A stretch of 64,000 nucleotides of DNA from JARRNE01 sp963824085 (GTDB lineage: Bacteria; Pseudomonadota; Gammaproteobacteria; Chromatiales; Chromatiaceae). The stretch covers positions 324,044 through 388,043 of the forward strand of contig CAWGNT010000017.1 of assembly GCA_963824085.1 (NCBI GenBank). The letters are read 5' to 3'. The notes below the pieces were generated by a model that had not been told where the DNA came from, did no database searches, and saw only the letters and a list, made by a program, of their open reading frames with translations. The translations under genes were made by a program, and so were the position numbers. Of the stretch, positions 8,852 to 17,254 are shown piece after piece. How positions within the stretch are numbered: the stretch's first letter is position 1; each line of letters opens with the position of its first letter.

Positions 8852-9214
8852 ATGGCCGCGATTCCCGATATCACCGAGACCGAAAAGTGGATCATGCAGA
8901 CCACGCTCAAAGAGCGATACGGGCGTGACATGGAAATCCGGCTTGCGGACGCCGACATCCGCCTGCACCCGGCCGACCGGGAGCTGACGGGCTGTCCGGT
9001 CATTTACTGGCAGGCAGAGGATGGCTGCAGCTTCGTGATCTTCAAGACCGGCGAGTACAGGTATCGCTGCCAGTTCTACTACGAGCCGTACAAACAGATG
9101 GGCACGGGCGTGCACGAATTCGACGACCTCGCCGAGTGCGCCGTCGCCTTGCTCCAGGCACAGGCCGATTTCACCGCCGAGCGGCGGGGGGACCTGCCGT
9201 CCACGCGCCGCTGA
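8852..9214 (+). CDS. Conserved-looking hypothetical protein, 120 aa
   Basis: I do not recognise this family. The protein is soluble, acidic in its first half and mixed alpha/beta by eye (ETEKWIMQTTLKERYG, then VIYWQAEDGCSFVIFKTGEYRYRC-type strands and a closing helix DLAECAVALLQAQADF). There is no signal peptide or membrane segment. The start ATG lacks a strong ribosome binding site. Codon use is like the neighbours. It is followed by the PPi-phosphofructokinase gene on the same strand after 119 bp. Confidence 0.7.
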   Translation: MAAIPDITETEKWIMQTTLKERYGRDMEIRLADADIRLHPADRELTGCPVIYWQAEDGCSFVIFKTGEYRYRCQFYYEPYKQMGTGVHEFDDLAECAVALLQAQADFTAERRGDLPSTRR

Positions 9215-9333
9215 TCCGGCGTCTGCCGCGTCGTGAGACCAGGCCGCCCAATGTATGTGCCTGAGAATCCGGTGCCGCCCGTGGGGTTGGGCGGCGAATA
9301 GAGCGACCTGACGAGAGCAACTAGGGGAGACCC

Positions 9334-10587
9334 ATGACTGCGAAAAACGCCTTTTACGCCCAGTCCGGCGGCGTCACCGCTGTGATCAACGCCTCTGCCT
9401 GTGGCGTGATCGAGACCGCGCGCCAGCACAGCGACAAGATCGCCAATGTCTATGCCGGTCGCAACGGCATCATCGGTGCCCTCACCGAGGACCTGATCGA
9501 CACCGGGCAGGAGTCCGACGCGGCCATAGCGGCCCTGCGCTACACGCCCTCCGGCGCCTTCGGCTCTTGCCGCTACAAGCTCAAGAGCCTGGAGGCGAAC
9601 AAGCGTGAATACGAACGCCTGATCGAGATCTTCAAGGCCCACGAAATCGGCTACTTCTTCTACAACGGCGGCGGCGACTCCGCCGACACCTGCTTCAAGG
9701 TTTCCCAGCTCTCCGAGACGATGGGGTACCCGGTCCAGGCCATCCACGTCCCCAAGACCGTCGACAACGACCTGCCCATCACCGACAACTGCCCGGGCTT
9801 CGGCTCGGTCGCCAAGTACATCGCGGTCTCCACCCTGGAGGCTTCCTACGATGTGCGCTCCATGGCGAAGACCTCCACCAAGATTTTCGTCATCGAGGTC
9901 ATGGGCAGGCACGCGGGCTGGATTGCCGCCGCGGGGGGGCTGGTCGAGGATCACGACATCCCGGTCGTCATCCTCTTTCCGGAGATCGAGTTCGATCAAG
10001 AGCGGTTCCTGGCTGCAGTCAAGGCCAAGGTGGAGAAGCACGACTTCTGCACCATCGTGGTCTCCGAGGGGGCCAAGTACCCGGATGGCCGCTTCCTGGC
10101 CGAGCAGGGGACGCGGGACGCCTTCGGTCACGCCCAGCTGGGTGGCGCCGCGCCCGTCGTGGCGAACATTATCAAGGACGCTCTCGGCTACAAGTTCCAC
10201 TGGGCGGTTGCGGACTACCTGCAGCGTGCCGCGCGCCACCTGGCCTCCAAGACGGACGTCGACCAGGCCTATGCAATGGGCAAAGCGGCGGTGGAGCTCG
10301 CCCTGCAAGGTCACAATTCGATCATGCCCACCATTGTCCGTGCTTCGCGTGACCCTTACCGCTGGGAGGTGGGAGAGGCTCCACTGTCGAAGGTGGCCAA
10401 CGTGGAGAAGTTCATGCCGCGAGACTTCATCACCGACGATGGCCTCGGCATCACCCCCGCGTGTAAGGAGTACCTGATCCCCCTGATCCAAGGCGAGGAC
10501 TACCCACCCTTCGAGAAGGGCCTACCCAAGTACGTGACGCTGAAGAACGCGCCGGTCGCAAAGAAGCTCGGAGCCTTTGAGCTGTAG
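9334..10587 (+). CDS. pfp: Pyrophosphate-dependent 6-phosphofructokinase
   Basis: This enzyme catalyses reversible phosphorylation of fructose 6-phosphate using PPi. The 417-residue protein has the N-terminal QSGGVTAVIN loop, YNGGGDSADT near 109-118 and PKTVDNDLP near 138-146. Lys in PKT, where ATP enzymes have Gly, together with Asp in the GGD loop, is the accepted signature of PPi rather than ATP use. MGRHAGW lies near 190. GGGGAG lies 5-10 bases before the ATG and a rho-independent terminator follows. The neighbouring H+-PPase and PPase genes fit a PPi-centred energy economy. Confidence 0.95.
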   Translation: MTAKNAFYAQSGGVTAVINASACGVIETARQHSDKIANVYAGRNGIIGALTEDLIDTGQESDAAIAALRYTPSGAFGSCRYKLKSLEANKREYERLIEIFKAHEIGYFFYNGGGDSADTCFKVSQLSETMGYPVQAIHVPKTVDNDLPITDNCPGFGSVAKYIAVSTLEASYDVRSMAKTSTKIFVIEVMGRHAGWIAAAGGLVEDHDIPVVILFPEIEFDQERFLAAVKAKVEKHDFCTIVVSEGAKYPDGRFLAEQGTRDAFGHAQLGGAAPVVANIIKDALGYKFHWAVADYLQRAARHLASKTDVDQAYAMGKAAVELALQGHNSIMPTIVRASRDPYRWEVGEAPLSKVANVEKFMPRDFITDDGLGITPACKEYLIPLIQGEDYPPFEKGLPKYVTLKNAPVAKKLGAFEL

Positions 10588-10602
10588 CGAACCAATCGAA
10601 CC

Positions 10603-10625
10603 GGGGGCCTCGCGCCCCCTTTTTC
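10603..10625 (+). terminator. Rho-independent terminator after pfp
   Basis: Stem GGGGGC / GCCCCC with loop CTCGC, followed by TTTTT. It lies 15 bp after the phosphofructokinase stop codon. Confidence 0.85.
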
Positions 10626-10648
10626 GGCGGCGAACGAGGGACGGGGTC

Positions 10649-10852
10649 ATGACGTTGGAACGCGCCCGAGAGCTCATAGGCACTCAGCTCCAGCTCGGCG
10701 GCGGTTACAACCGCAATGCCGTGCGGCTGATTCTGGGTGAGATCCAGCGCGAGCACGGGCAGGCCGCGGTTGACGATCCGATCCGGGACCTCGACTTGGA
10801 GGCGGCGTTCGGCCACAAGCCGGGTACCGATTTTTCGGGTGTCGGACGCTGA
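10649..10852 (+). CDS. Small hypothetical protein, 67 aa
   Basis: This is a short soluble protein with helical segments (LERARELIGTQLQLGGG, NAVRLILGEIQREHG, PIRDLDLEAAFG). I do not recognise a family. It lies between pfp and hppA on the same strand, and GGGACGGGG precedes the ATG. Its placement between two PPi enzymes suggests but does not prove a related role. Confidence 0.65.
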   Translation: MTLERARELIGTQLQLGGGYNRNAVRLILGEIQREHGQAAVDDPIRDLDLEAAFGHKPGTDFSGVGR

Positions 10853-10909
10853 GTTGCAGCGTGCGGGTGCTGCCGGCCTAAATTTCACAACGAGATAGGA
10901 GAACGACAG

Positions 10910-12946
10910 ATGTCAGCAGGTTTGGTGTTTTCCCTGCTCTGCGCCTTAGTGGCGCTCGGCTATGGGGTCTGGTCCGTCAAATGGATCCTCGCTCAGCCCG
11001 ACGGGTCTGAGCGCATGCGCGAGATTGCCGCGGCCATTCAGGAGGGGGCCAAGGCGTATCTGAACCGTCAGTACACCGCCATCGGTGTGGTGGGCGTCGT
11101 GCTCGCCGTCGCCATCTTCATCACCCTGGGGTGGGAGACCGCGGTGGGTTTCGCCGTGGGCGCCATCCTTTCCGGCGCCGCCGGCTACATCGGCATGAAC
11201 ATCTCGGTGCGCTCGAACGTGCGCACCGCCGAGGCGGCCAAAAACGGCCTGAACGCGGCGTTGCAGGTCGCCTTCCGCGGCGGCGCCATCACCGGCCTGC
11301 TCGTCGTGGGACTGGGTCTCCTCGGCGTGGCGGGCTACTACGCGGTGCTCCACAACATGGGCATCCCCGAGAACGAGATCCTGCACGCGCTGGTGGGTCT
11401 TGGCTTCGGAGGCTCCCTCATCTCCATCTTCGCCCGACTCGGTGGCGGTATCTTCACGAAGGGCGCCGATGTCGGCGCCGACCTCGTGGGCAAGGTAGAG
11501 GCCGGTATCCCGGAGGACGACCCGCGCAACCCCGCCGTCATTGCGGACAACGTGGGGGATAACGTGGGCGATTGTGCGGGCATGGCGGCCGATCTGTTCG
11601 AGACCTATGCGGTCACGGTGGTCGCGACCATGCTGCTGGGTTGGCTGGTCCTCAGCTCCACCGACGCCATCGTCTATCCCCTGGTGTTGGGCGGCGTGTC
11701 CATCATTGCATCTGTCATCGGCACCTTCTTCGTCAAGGTCCACGAGCGGGACACCAAGATCATGAGCGCCCTCTACAAGGGACTCATCGTCGCCGGTGTC
11801 CTGGCCGCGATCCTGTTTATCCCGGTCACCCTGCTCTTCACGCCGGAGAGCTACACGGTCGGAACCGGGTCCGATGCCGTCAGCTACGGGCGCTGGGGCA
11901 TCTACGGGGCAGCCCTCATCGGTCTCGCCCTGACAGCCGCCATGGTGGTCATAACCGAGTACTACACCGCTACCGAATACGGCCCAGTGCGGCACATCGC
12001 CGAGGCCTCCACCACCGGCCATGCCACGAACATCATCGCCGGCCTGGGTGTGTCAATGAAGTCCACGGCTGCGCCTGTGCTGGCGGTTTGCGCCTCCATC
12101 TGGGGCGCTTACGAGCTGGCGGGCCTGTACGGCATCGCGGTCGCCGCGACATCCATGCTCTCCATGACCGGTATCATCGTCGCCCTGGATGCCTACGGAC
12201 CCATCACCGACAACGCCGGCGGCATCGCAGAGATGGCGGAGCTCGACGAGAAGATCCGGGGCATCACCGATCCCCTGGACGCCGTGGGCAACACCACGAA
12301 GGCGGTGACCAAGGGCTACGCCATCGGCTCGGCGGGTCTGGCGGCCTTGGTGCTCTTTGCGGACTACACCCACGCCTTGGGTGACCAGGCCCTGAACTTC
12401 TCGCTCAACAACCACATGATCATCATAGGGCTCTTTCTCGGCGGCCTGGTGCCCTTCCTGTTCGCCTCTATGGCGATGGAGGCGGTGGGCCGGGCCGCGG
12501 GCGGCATCGTGAACGAGGTGCGCCGGCAGTTTCGCGAGATGCCCGGGATCATGAACCACACCCAGAAGCCGGACTACTCCAGGGCGGTAGACATGCTGAC
12601 GAAGTCCGCCATCAAGGAGATGATCATCCCGTCTCTGCTGCCCGTGCTCGTGCCCGTCGTCGTCGGGCTAGTGCTCGGCAAGGAGGCGCTGGGCGGACTC
12701 TTGATCGGCACCATCGTGACCGGACTCTTCGTCGCCATCTCCATGACCACCGGCGGCGGCGCCTGGGACAATGCCAAGAAGTACATCGAGGACGGCAACC
12801 TCGGCGGCAAGGGCTCTGACGCGCACAAGGCGGCAGTCACGGGAGATACCGTCGGCGATCCCTACAAGGACACCGCGGGTCCTGCGGTCAATCCACTGAT
12901 CAAGATCATCAACATCGTGGCATTGCTGATCGTACCGTTGCTCTAG
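10910..12946 (+). CDS. hppA: K+-independent H+-translocating inorganic pyrophosphatase
   Basis: This integral membrane pump couples PPi hydrolysis to proton export or, in reverse, makes PPi. The 678-residue protein has about 16 hydrophobic segments. The substrate site includes DVGADLVGKVEAGIPEDD near 187-204 and NVGDNVGDCAGMAADL near 215-230, with further Asp clusters (AYGPITDNAGG, GDTVGDPYKDT). In the GNTTK motif, Lys464 replaces the Ala of K+-dependent enzymes, which marks the K+-independent, H+-pumping class. AGGAG precedes the ATG and a strong terminator follows the gene. Confidence 0.97.
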   Translation: MSAGLVFSLLCALVALGYGVWSVKWILAQPDGSERMREIAAAIQEGAKAYLNRQYTAIGVVGVVLAVAIFITLGWETAVGFAVGAILSGAAGYIGMNISVRSNVRTAEAAKNGLNAALQVAFRGGAITGLLVVGLGLLGVAGYYAVLHNMGIPENEILHALVGLGFGGSLISIFARLGGGIFTKGADVGADLVGKVEAGIPEDDPRNPAVIADNVGDNVGDCAGMAADLFETYAVTVVATMLLGWLVLSSTDAIVYPLVLGGVSIIASVIGTFFVKVHERDTKIMSALYKGLIVAGVLAAILFIPVTLLFTPESYTVGTGSDAVSYGRWGIYGAALIGLALTAAMVVITEYYTATEYGPVRHIAEASTTGHATNIIAGLGVSMKSTAAPVLAVCASIWGAYELAGLYGIAVAATSMLSMTGIIVALDAYGPITDNAGGIAEMAELDEKIRGITDPLDAVGNTTKAVTKGYAIGSAGLAALVLFADYTHALGDQALNFSLNNHMIIIGLFLGGLVPFLFASMAMEAVGRAAGGIVNEVRRQFREMPGIMNHTQKPDYSRAVDMLTKSAIKEMIIPSLLPVLVPVVVGLVLGKEALGGLLIGTIVTGLFVAISMTTGGGAWDNAKKYIEDGNLGGKGSDAHKAAVTGDTVGDPYKDTAGPAVNPLIKIINIVALLIVPLL

Positions 12947-13007
12947 CCCGAAGGGCGGAACGGCCGAGAAAGGCAAGCTGTCGCCCCGGCTATGACGGGG
13001 CGGTGAG

Positions 13008-13033
13008 AAAAAGGCCCGCTTCGGGCCTTTTTC
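13008..13033 (+). terminator. Rho-independent terminator after hppA
   Basis: AAAAAGGCCCG - CTT - CGGGCCTTTTT, an 11-bp stem with terminal T-run, 61 bp after the hppA stop codon. Confidence 0.9.
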
Positions 13034-13141
13034 CGTTTGCGGCTGCTATCATGCCGTCGTGTTTGCGGTTACGCCTCTGCTCCACTAACGCCGGTCCGCG
13101 GGGGCGACGCTGGTCTTGAGTGCCATTTCGGAGGTCGACCT

Positions 13142-13690
13142 ATGGATCTGCACCGAGTCTCCCGCGGACGAAATGTCCCCAACGAGGTCAACGTCATTAT
13201 CGAGATCCCGGCAAACTCTGAGCCGGTCAAGTACGAGATGGACAAAGGCACCGGGGCCATGTTCGTGGATCGATTCATGTCTACGGCGATGCATTACCCG
13301 TGCAACTACGGGTACGTCCCCCACACCTTGTCCGCCGACGGCGATCCGGTGGACGTGCTGGTGGTAACCCCATACCCGCTGATCCCAGGCTCGGTTATCG
13401 AGTGTCGGCCGGTAGGGGTACTCAAGATGACGGATGAATCCGGCGACGACGCAAAGGTCCTCGCAATCCCCATCGACAAGCTCTGCAAGGGCTATCGCAA
13501 CGTCGACAGCCACCGGGACCTGCCGCAGGACCTACTGGAGAAGATCGCCCACTTCTTCGAGCACTACAAAGATCTCGACGAGGGCAAGTGGGTTCGAGTT
13601 GGCGGCTGGGGCGGTCCCGACGAGGCCAAGCAAGAGATCATGGAGAGCGTGCGGATGTTCGAGGAGGCGCCGGAGAAGCCGGCGTTTTAG
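13142..13690 (+). CDS. ppa: Soluble inorganic pyrophosphatase, family I
   Basis: This Mg2+-dependent cytosolic enzyme hydrolyses PPi. The 182-residue protein has EIPANSEPVKYEMDK at 21-35, YPCNYGYVPHT near 53-63 and the active-site Asp cluster DGDPVDVLVV near 66-75. GGAGG precedes the ATG. It sits just after the hppA terminator, so the cell has both energy-wasting and energy-conserving PPi hydrolysis encoded side by side, presumably under separate control. Confidence 0.97.
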   Translation: MDLHRVSRGRNVPNEVNVIIEIPANSEPVKYEMDKGTGAMFVDRFMSTAMHYPCNYGYVPHTLSADGDPVDVLVVTPYPLIPGSVIECRPVGVLKMTDESGDDAKVLAIPIDKLCKGYRNVDSHRDLPQDLLEKIAHFFEHYKDLDEGKWVRVGGWGGPDEAKQEIMESVRMFEEAPEKPAF

Positions 13691-13759
13691 GGGCCTGCAG
13701 TAGGGCCGAAACCCTTTCAAGCTCGTCAGCACTCCGAGGCTGGATGGCTCGTACTCGAC

Positions 13760-14251
13760 ATGCCAAAGCTCACCCATTTCAACGACGCTGGTGCCGCCCA
13801 GATGGTGGACGTGGGGGCCAAGGAGGTGACCCACAGGGTTGCCGTGGCGGAGGGCAGGATACGGATGTGCCGCGAGACCCTGGCGCTCATCGAGAGCGGT
13901 GGTCACAAGAAGGGCGATGTGCTGGCGGTTGCCCGGGTCGCGGGGATCATGGGCGCCAAGAGGACCGCTGATCTCATCCCGCTCTGCCATCCGCTTGCTT
14001 TGACAAAGATCGAGATCGATCTCGCGCCCGAGCCACGAGGGCCTGCAGTACACTGCCGCACGGTCGTTGAGACCCGCGGCCGCACCGGGGTGGAGATGGA
14101 GGCACTGTGCGCGGTCCAGGTGTGCCTTCTCACCATCTACGACATGTGCAAGGCGGTGGATCGGGCGATGAGCATCGACTCGGTTCGCTTGCTCGAGAAG
14201 GCAGGGGGTAAATCCGGCCGATGGGCGCGCGAGCAGTCCACGGCGCAGTGA
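13760..14251 (+). CDS. moaC: Cyclic pyranopterin monophosphate synthase MoaC
   Basis: MoaC works with MoaA in the first step of molybdenum cofactor synthesis. The 163-residue protein matches the family: MVDVGAKEVTHRVAVAEG at 15-32, KGDVLAVARVAGIMGAKRT near 52-70, LIPLCHPLALT near 74-84, VEMEALCAVQVCLLTIYDMCKA near 114-135, and the terminal LLEKAGGKSGRW. No other moa gene is in the window. Confidence 0.96.
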   Translation: MPKLTHFNDAGAAQMVDVGAKEVTHRVAVAEGRIRMCRETLALIESGGHKKGDVLAVARVAGIMGAKRTADLIPLCHPLALTKIEIDLAPEPRGPAVHCRTVVETRGRTGVEMEALCAVQVCLLTIYDMCKAVDRAMSIDSVRLLEKAGGKSGRWAREQSTAQ

Positions 14252-14313
14252 AACGGTTGCCGAAGCTGTGTAGCCGTGACCGGGCGGCCGAGCGATCAGC
14301 GGGAAGATAAGCG

Positions 14314-14541
14314 TTGAGGCGACTGATGGCGAGCTTCGTGGAGCACAAGGTGGGTGCGGCTAGCGCCTCCATCAGCTTTGAGTCCATGCATTTCCTCAAG
14401 GTCTGGCTGGCCAAGCACATCATGGTGAGCGACCAGCGCTATGGGGTGTCCTTCATTGCCACGGGTGCACGGCCGCGGCTAAACAAGAGGTCCTGGACCG
14501 CACGTGTGTGGGGCCATTTGTATCATCAGGCGGCGTTCTAA
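14314..14541 (+). pseudogene. Remnant of a bacteriohemerythrin (C-terminal part)
   Basis: The only open stretch between moaC and ysxC begins at TTG 14314 after an in-frame stop. Its segment FESMHFLKVWLAKHIMVSDQRYG matches the C-terminal helix of bacterial hemerythrins (FLxxWLxxHIxxxDxxYG), including the His and Asp iron ligands. The N-terminal His/Glu ligands are missing, and the 25 residues after YG look unrelated. I read it as a decayed gene rather than a working O2-binding protein. Confidence 0.6.
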
Positions 14542-14676
14542 GTTGCGCATGCCGTCTTCGCATACCTTTCGGCACGTGGTCGGGCCCGAGCAACCGTACT
14601 CGGCAGAGCCTCGGTGCGACCGGGTTGCGGATGGCTGTACGTTGACAATGCCTTGCACCAAGCCTTTCTGGCTCGC

Positions 14677-15294
14677 TTGAATCCGTTCTACCAACGCGCT
14701 CATTTTCTTGCGGCGGCTGCACGGCTTGATCAGGCGCCGCCGGATACCGGGCGGGAGGTCGCTTTTGCGGGCCGTTCGAACACAGGAAAATCCAGCGCTA
14801 TCAATGCGTTATGCCATCAGAAGCGGCTCGCGCGCTCCAGCAAGACCCCCGGGCGGACGCAGCAGCTAATCTTCTTCCAGCTCGATGACTCGCGCCGTCT
14901 CGTGGATCTGCCGGGGTACGGCTACGCGCAGGTCTCCGAGGCGGTCAAGCTCCGGTGGCAGGGCTTGATGGTGGACTATCTCCAGCGGCGACGCTCACTT
15001 GTGGGACTGGTCCTGGTAATGGATGTTCGTCATCCCCTGACGCTGTTCGATGGGCAGATGCTGGAGTGGAGTCGGCGCTCGCGCCTGCCCCTGCTCCTTC
15101 TCCTCACCAAGTGCGACAAGCTTCGGCGAGGCCCTGCGCGCACGCAGCTCGATCGGGTGCGACGGGCCATTGCAGGCGAGCCGGGGCGGGTAACGTTGGA
15201 GCTCTTTTCGGCCCATGCGCGACAGGGAGTCGAATCGGTACAGGCCCTGCTCGACCGATGGCTCGGGGTCGATGAATCCGCCCCCGACACTTGA
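14677..15294 (+). CDS. engB: Ribosome biogenesis GTPase YsxC/EngB
   Basis: This is an essential GTPase of large-subunit assembly. The best start is TTG 14677, which gives 205 residues and the family N-terminus (NPFYQRAHFL...PPDTGREVAFAGRSN). Motifs: G1 GRSNTGKS at 33-40, the TPGRTQQ switch, G3 DLPGYGYAQVS, and G4 TKCDK. A longer GTG start at 14614 is open but does not match homologues. TTGACA at 14642 may belong to its promoter. Confidence 0.93.
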   Translation: MNPFYQRAHFLAAAARLDQAPPDTGREVAFAGRSNTGKSSAINALCHQKRLARSSKTPGRTQQLIFFQLDDSRRLVDLPGYGYAQVSEAVKLRWQGLMVDYLQRRRSLVGLVLVMDVRHPLTLFDGQMLEWSRRSRLPLLLLLTKCDKLRRGPARTQLDRVRRAIAGEPGRVTLELFSAHARQGVESVQALLDRWLGVDESAPDT

Positions 15295-15528
15295 ATCAGG
15301 AAGAGAACAAAGCACACGAAGGCGTCGACGGCTCAGCGCTGTTGGCGATTTGCTCCTTGCCCGAGCTGCGAATGTGGGGTCAGGGTGGCCGGCCGAACAC
15401 CTTGCGAGTATGTCCATGCACGCGCCAAGGCGGCATTCCTGCCGCCGAGGTTCCGGCGACCCGTCCCGCCCCTCCATCTCGGGTCGGTTGATCCGAGGGA
15501 TGGGCGGGATCGGGTTTCTAGCGCCCAG

Positions 15529-16560
15529 TTACCAGGGTTGGTTGTAGGAGCCGCTGGGTGGCGGCGGACCCTGACGACTGGGTTTGCCGCCGCCATACCA
15601 GGGCGCCGCAGGCCCCCTCTCGTACATGGACGGCCCCGCACCCTGTGCGCCATGGCCGGGCATCATCGCGCCTGGGGGCACGCCGGGACCGCCATAGCCG
15701 GGCATCATCGCGTCTGGGGGCACGCCGGGACCGCCATAGCCGGGCATCATCGCGCCTGGGGGCACGCCGGGACCGCCATAGTTTCCCCCGCAAGGTGCCT
15801 CCATGGGCATGGGCGGCGGCATCGGTCGCCCACCCCGGCCAAAGATCGCTTGCGCCGCCTCCTTCTGCTCGGGCGTCAGACCCTCGACGGTCTTCTTATA
15901 CGCTTCCCACTTGGCCTTCATGGCTTCTCGCTGCTCCTCGGCCTGCTTCCACGGCGGTGTCTCCGGCAGCTCGACCCCCTGCTCCTTTGCCCGCTTGCGC
16001 AGCTCCTGCCAGCGCTTCTCGCGCATCGCCTCGCGATCTTCGGCCGTCTTGTTCCGCATTTTCTCCCATTCGGCACGGCGCTGCTCCGCACTCATCGACG
16101 TCCAGGGGGAGGTCATGCTGCTGGGGGGCGTGGGTGGAGTGGGCATCTTCGGCGGCTCCATCCCGGCCTCCTCCCAGGGCGGGGTCTCCGGGAGCTCGAG
16201 ACCCACTTCGGCAGCCCGCTGACGCAGATCCTCGTAACGGCGTTTGCGCTCTTTCATCATCTCCGCATGCTTCTTTTCCATGCGCTCCATTGCGGCGGCG
16301 AGTCCCGCGGGCGGTGGCGGAGGAGCAGCCGCGGCAGGCTCGGCTTGCGTCTTCGAGGCAGGGCTTTGGGCGGCACCGCCCTCGGCGTCGGTAGGCTCGG
16401 CGGGTTGCGTTTCCTCTGTGGTGGACCCTGCCTGTGACGCCGGCCCGACCACGGCGGTCGGACTCTCATCGGTAACAGGGCCGGCAAACGCGCCTTGGCT
16501 CAGGGCCAGGGTCAACGCCGCGGCCGAGGCGACCAAGAGGATCGGTTTCTTCTCTTTCAT
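15529..16560 (-). CDS. Secreted repeat protein with duplicated ELPETPPW module
   Basis: I do not recognise a named family. The 343-residue protein has a clear signal peptide (MKEKK, hydrophobic core, AFAGP cleavage region near 26). Residues of about 28-85 are Pro/Ala/Glu-rich. Two related helical modules follow, each ending in RAxxxGxELPETPPW (preceded by KRRYEDLRQRAAEVGLE and KRWQELRKRAKEQGVE). A KTVEGLTPEQKE helix and a Gly/Pro/Met/Tyr-rich tail with three exact-length GYGGPGVPPGAMMP repeats come last. AGGAG precedes the ATG. The LTPEQ segment faintly recalls Spy/CpxP periplasmic proteins; the tail recalls sulfur-globule coat proteins. Both ideas are speculative. Confidence 0.8.
   Translation of the reverse strand: MKEKKPILLVASAAALTLALSQGAFAGPVTDESPTAVVGPASQAGSTTEETQPAEPTDAEGGAAQSPASKTQAEPAAAAPPPPPAGLAAAMERMEKKHAEMMKERKRRYEDLRQRAAEVGLELPETPPWEEAGMEPPKMPTPPTPPSSMTSPWTSMSAEQRRAEWEKMRNKTAEDREAMREKRWQELRKRAKEQGVELPETPPWKQAEEQREAMKAKWEAYKKTVEGLTPEQKEAAQAIFGRGGRPMPPPMPMEAPCGGNYGGPGVPPGAMMPGYGGPGVPPDAMMPGYGGPGVPPGAMMPGHGAQGAGPSMYERGPAAPWYGGGKPSRQGPPPPSGSYNQPW
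15656..15781. repeat. Three tandem 42-bp units inside the secreted protein gene
   Basis: Three consecutive 42-bp units (15656, 15698, 15740), almost identical, encode GYGGPGVPP(G/D)AMMP on the minus strand. The second unit differs by one base that changes G to D. This indicates recent slippage expansion. Confidence 0.9.
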
Positions 16561-16652
16561 GGACTCACTCCTGTGGTTGTTGCGAGGGGAATTATCCGTT
16601 GTGAATCGCCGGCTACCGCCAATTGCGCCCCCTGGGCAAAGCGCGTCTGCCC

Positions 16653-16682
16653 TCCGATCCGGACGCGAACGGGCTAAGTTCC
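16653..16682 (-). promoter_or_regulatory. Possible sigma-E-type promoter of the secreted repeat protein gene
   Basis: On the minus strand GGAACTT (16676-16682) is followed after 18 bases by TCGGA (16653-16657), close to the envelope-stress consensus GGAACTT-N16-TCTGA. It lies about 95 bp upstream of the start codon at 16560. The -10 match is imperfect. Confidence 0.3.
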
Positions 16683-16802
16683 ATGGCGCGAAGCCCCGAA
16701 TGAGCAGGCGCGAGTCTACCAAGGAACGGACCAGGTCGATTCTAGGCGCCAAGCTTAACTGATAGACCCCGGGTTGGGACATAGCGAGGTTGGACACCTT
16801 GA

Positions 16803-16974
16803 TAAACAGAGCGTACACGGCTTCTTCGCTTCTTGCCGGAGGTGCCGGGTTGCGCCCGTTGAGGGTGTCGGCAGCAGCGAGGCTGTCGTCAAGCCTTCAG
16901 GGCGAGCTCACGGCGTCCCCGGGCGGGAGCAACCCGGGCCCCAGGAATACGAAAACCCAAATGCGAGCGGTGTA
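16803..16974 (+). repeat. Dispersed structured repeat, copy 1 (core 16845-16937)
   Basis: The 93-bp core begins CCGGGTTGC and ends GCAACCCGG. Inside, CGGCAGC (16869-16875) pairs with GCTGTCG. A second copy in reverse orientation at 40180-40272 has exactly the same length with about 13 differences (about 86% identity), and weaker similarity runs 30-40 bp further on both sides. Apart from this element I see no gene in 16561-17254. Confidence 0.8.
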
Positions 16975-17254
16975 GTCGCGGGGGAGCCAAGAAGGCGGAC
17001 AGGCGATGCTGTGCTTGAGCGGGCCAAATGGTTCGTCTTCCCTTGTCGATGCTGGGCGACAAAGCCAGGCAGATGCCGACAGACTTCGGATTTCCGCTCC
17101 ATTGGCCAAAGCTGAGATAAACTATGGAATTGGCAGCTCGGGAGACGTGCGTTTGTGTGCCATATTCGTAACTGGCGGCTGATTTTGGTGACCGTCTCTG
17201 GAGTCAGTGGCGTATGTCTCCACGACCGTCCTCTGTAGTCGAAAATCTGGGAAG

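Noticed and set aside
16774..17115. Open frame of 113 codons in the spacer before the TerB-like gene
   Set aside because: It coincides with the dispersed 93-bp element, has no ribosome binding site, and the other copy of the element encodes something similar only in another frame. Better explained as a repeat.
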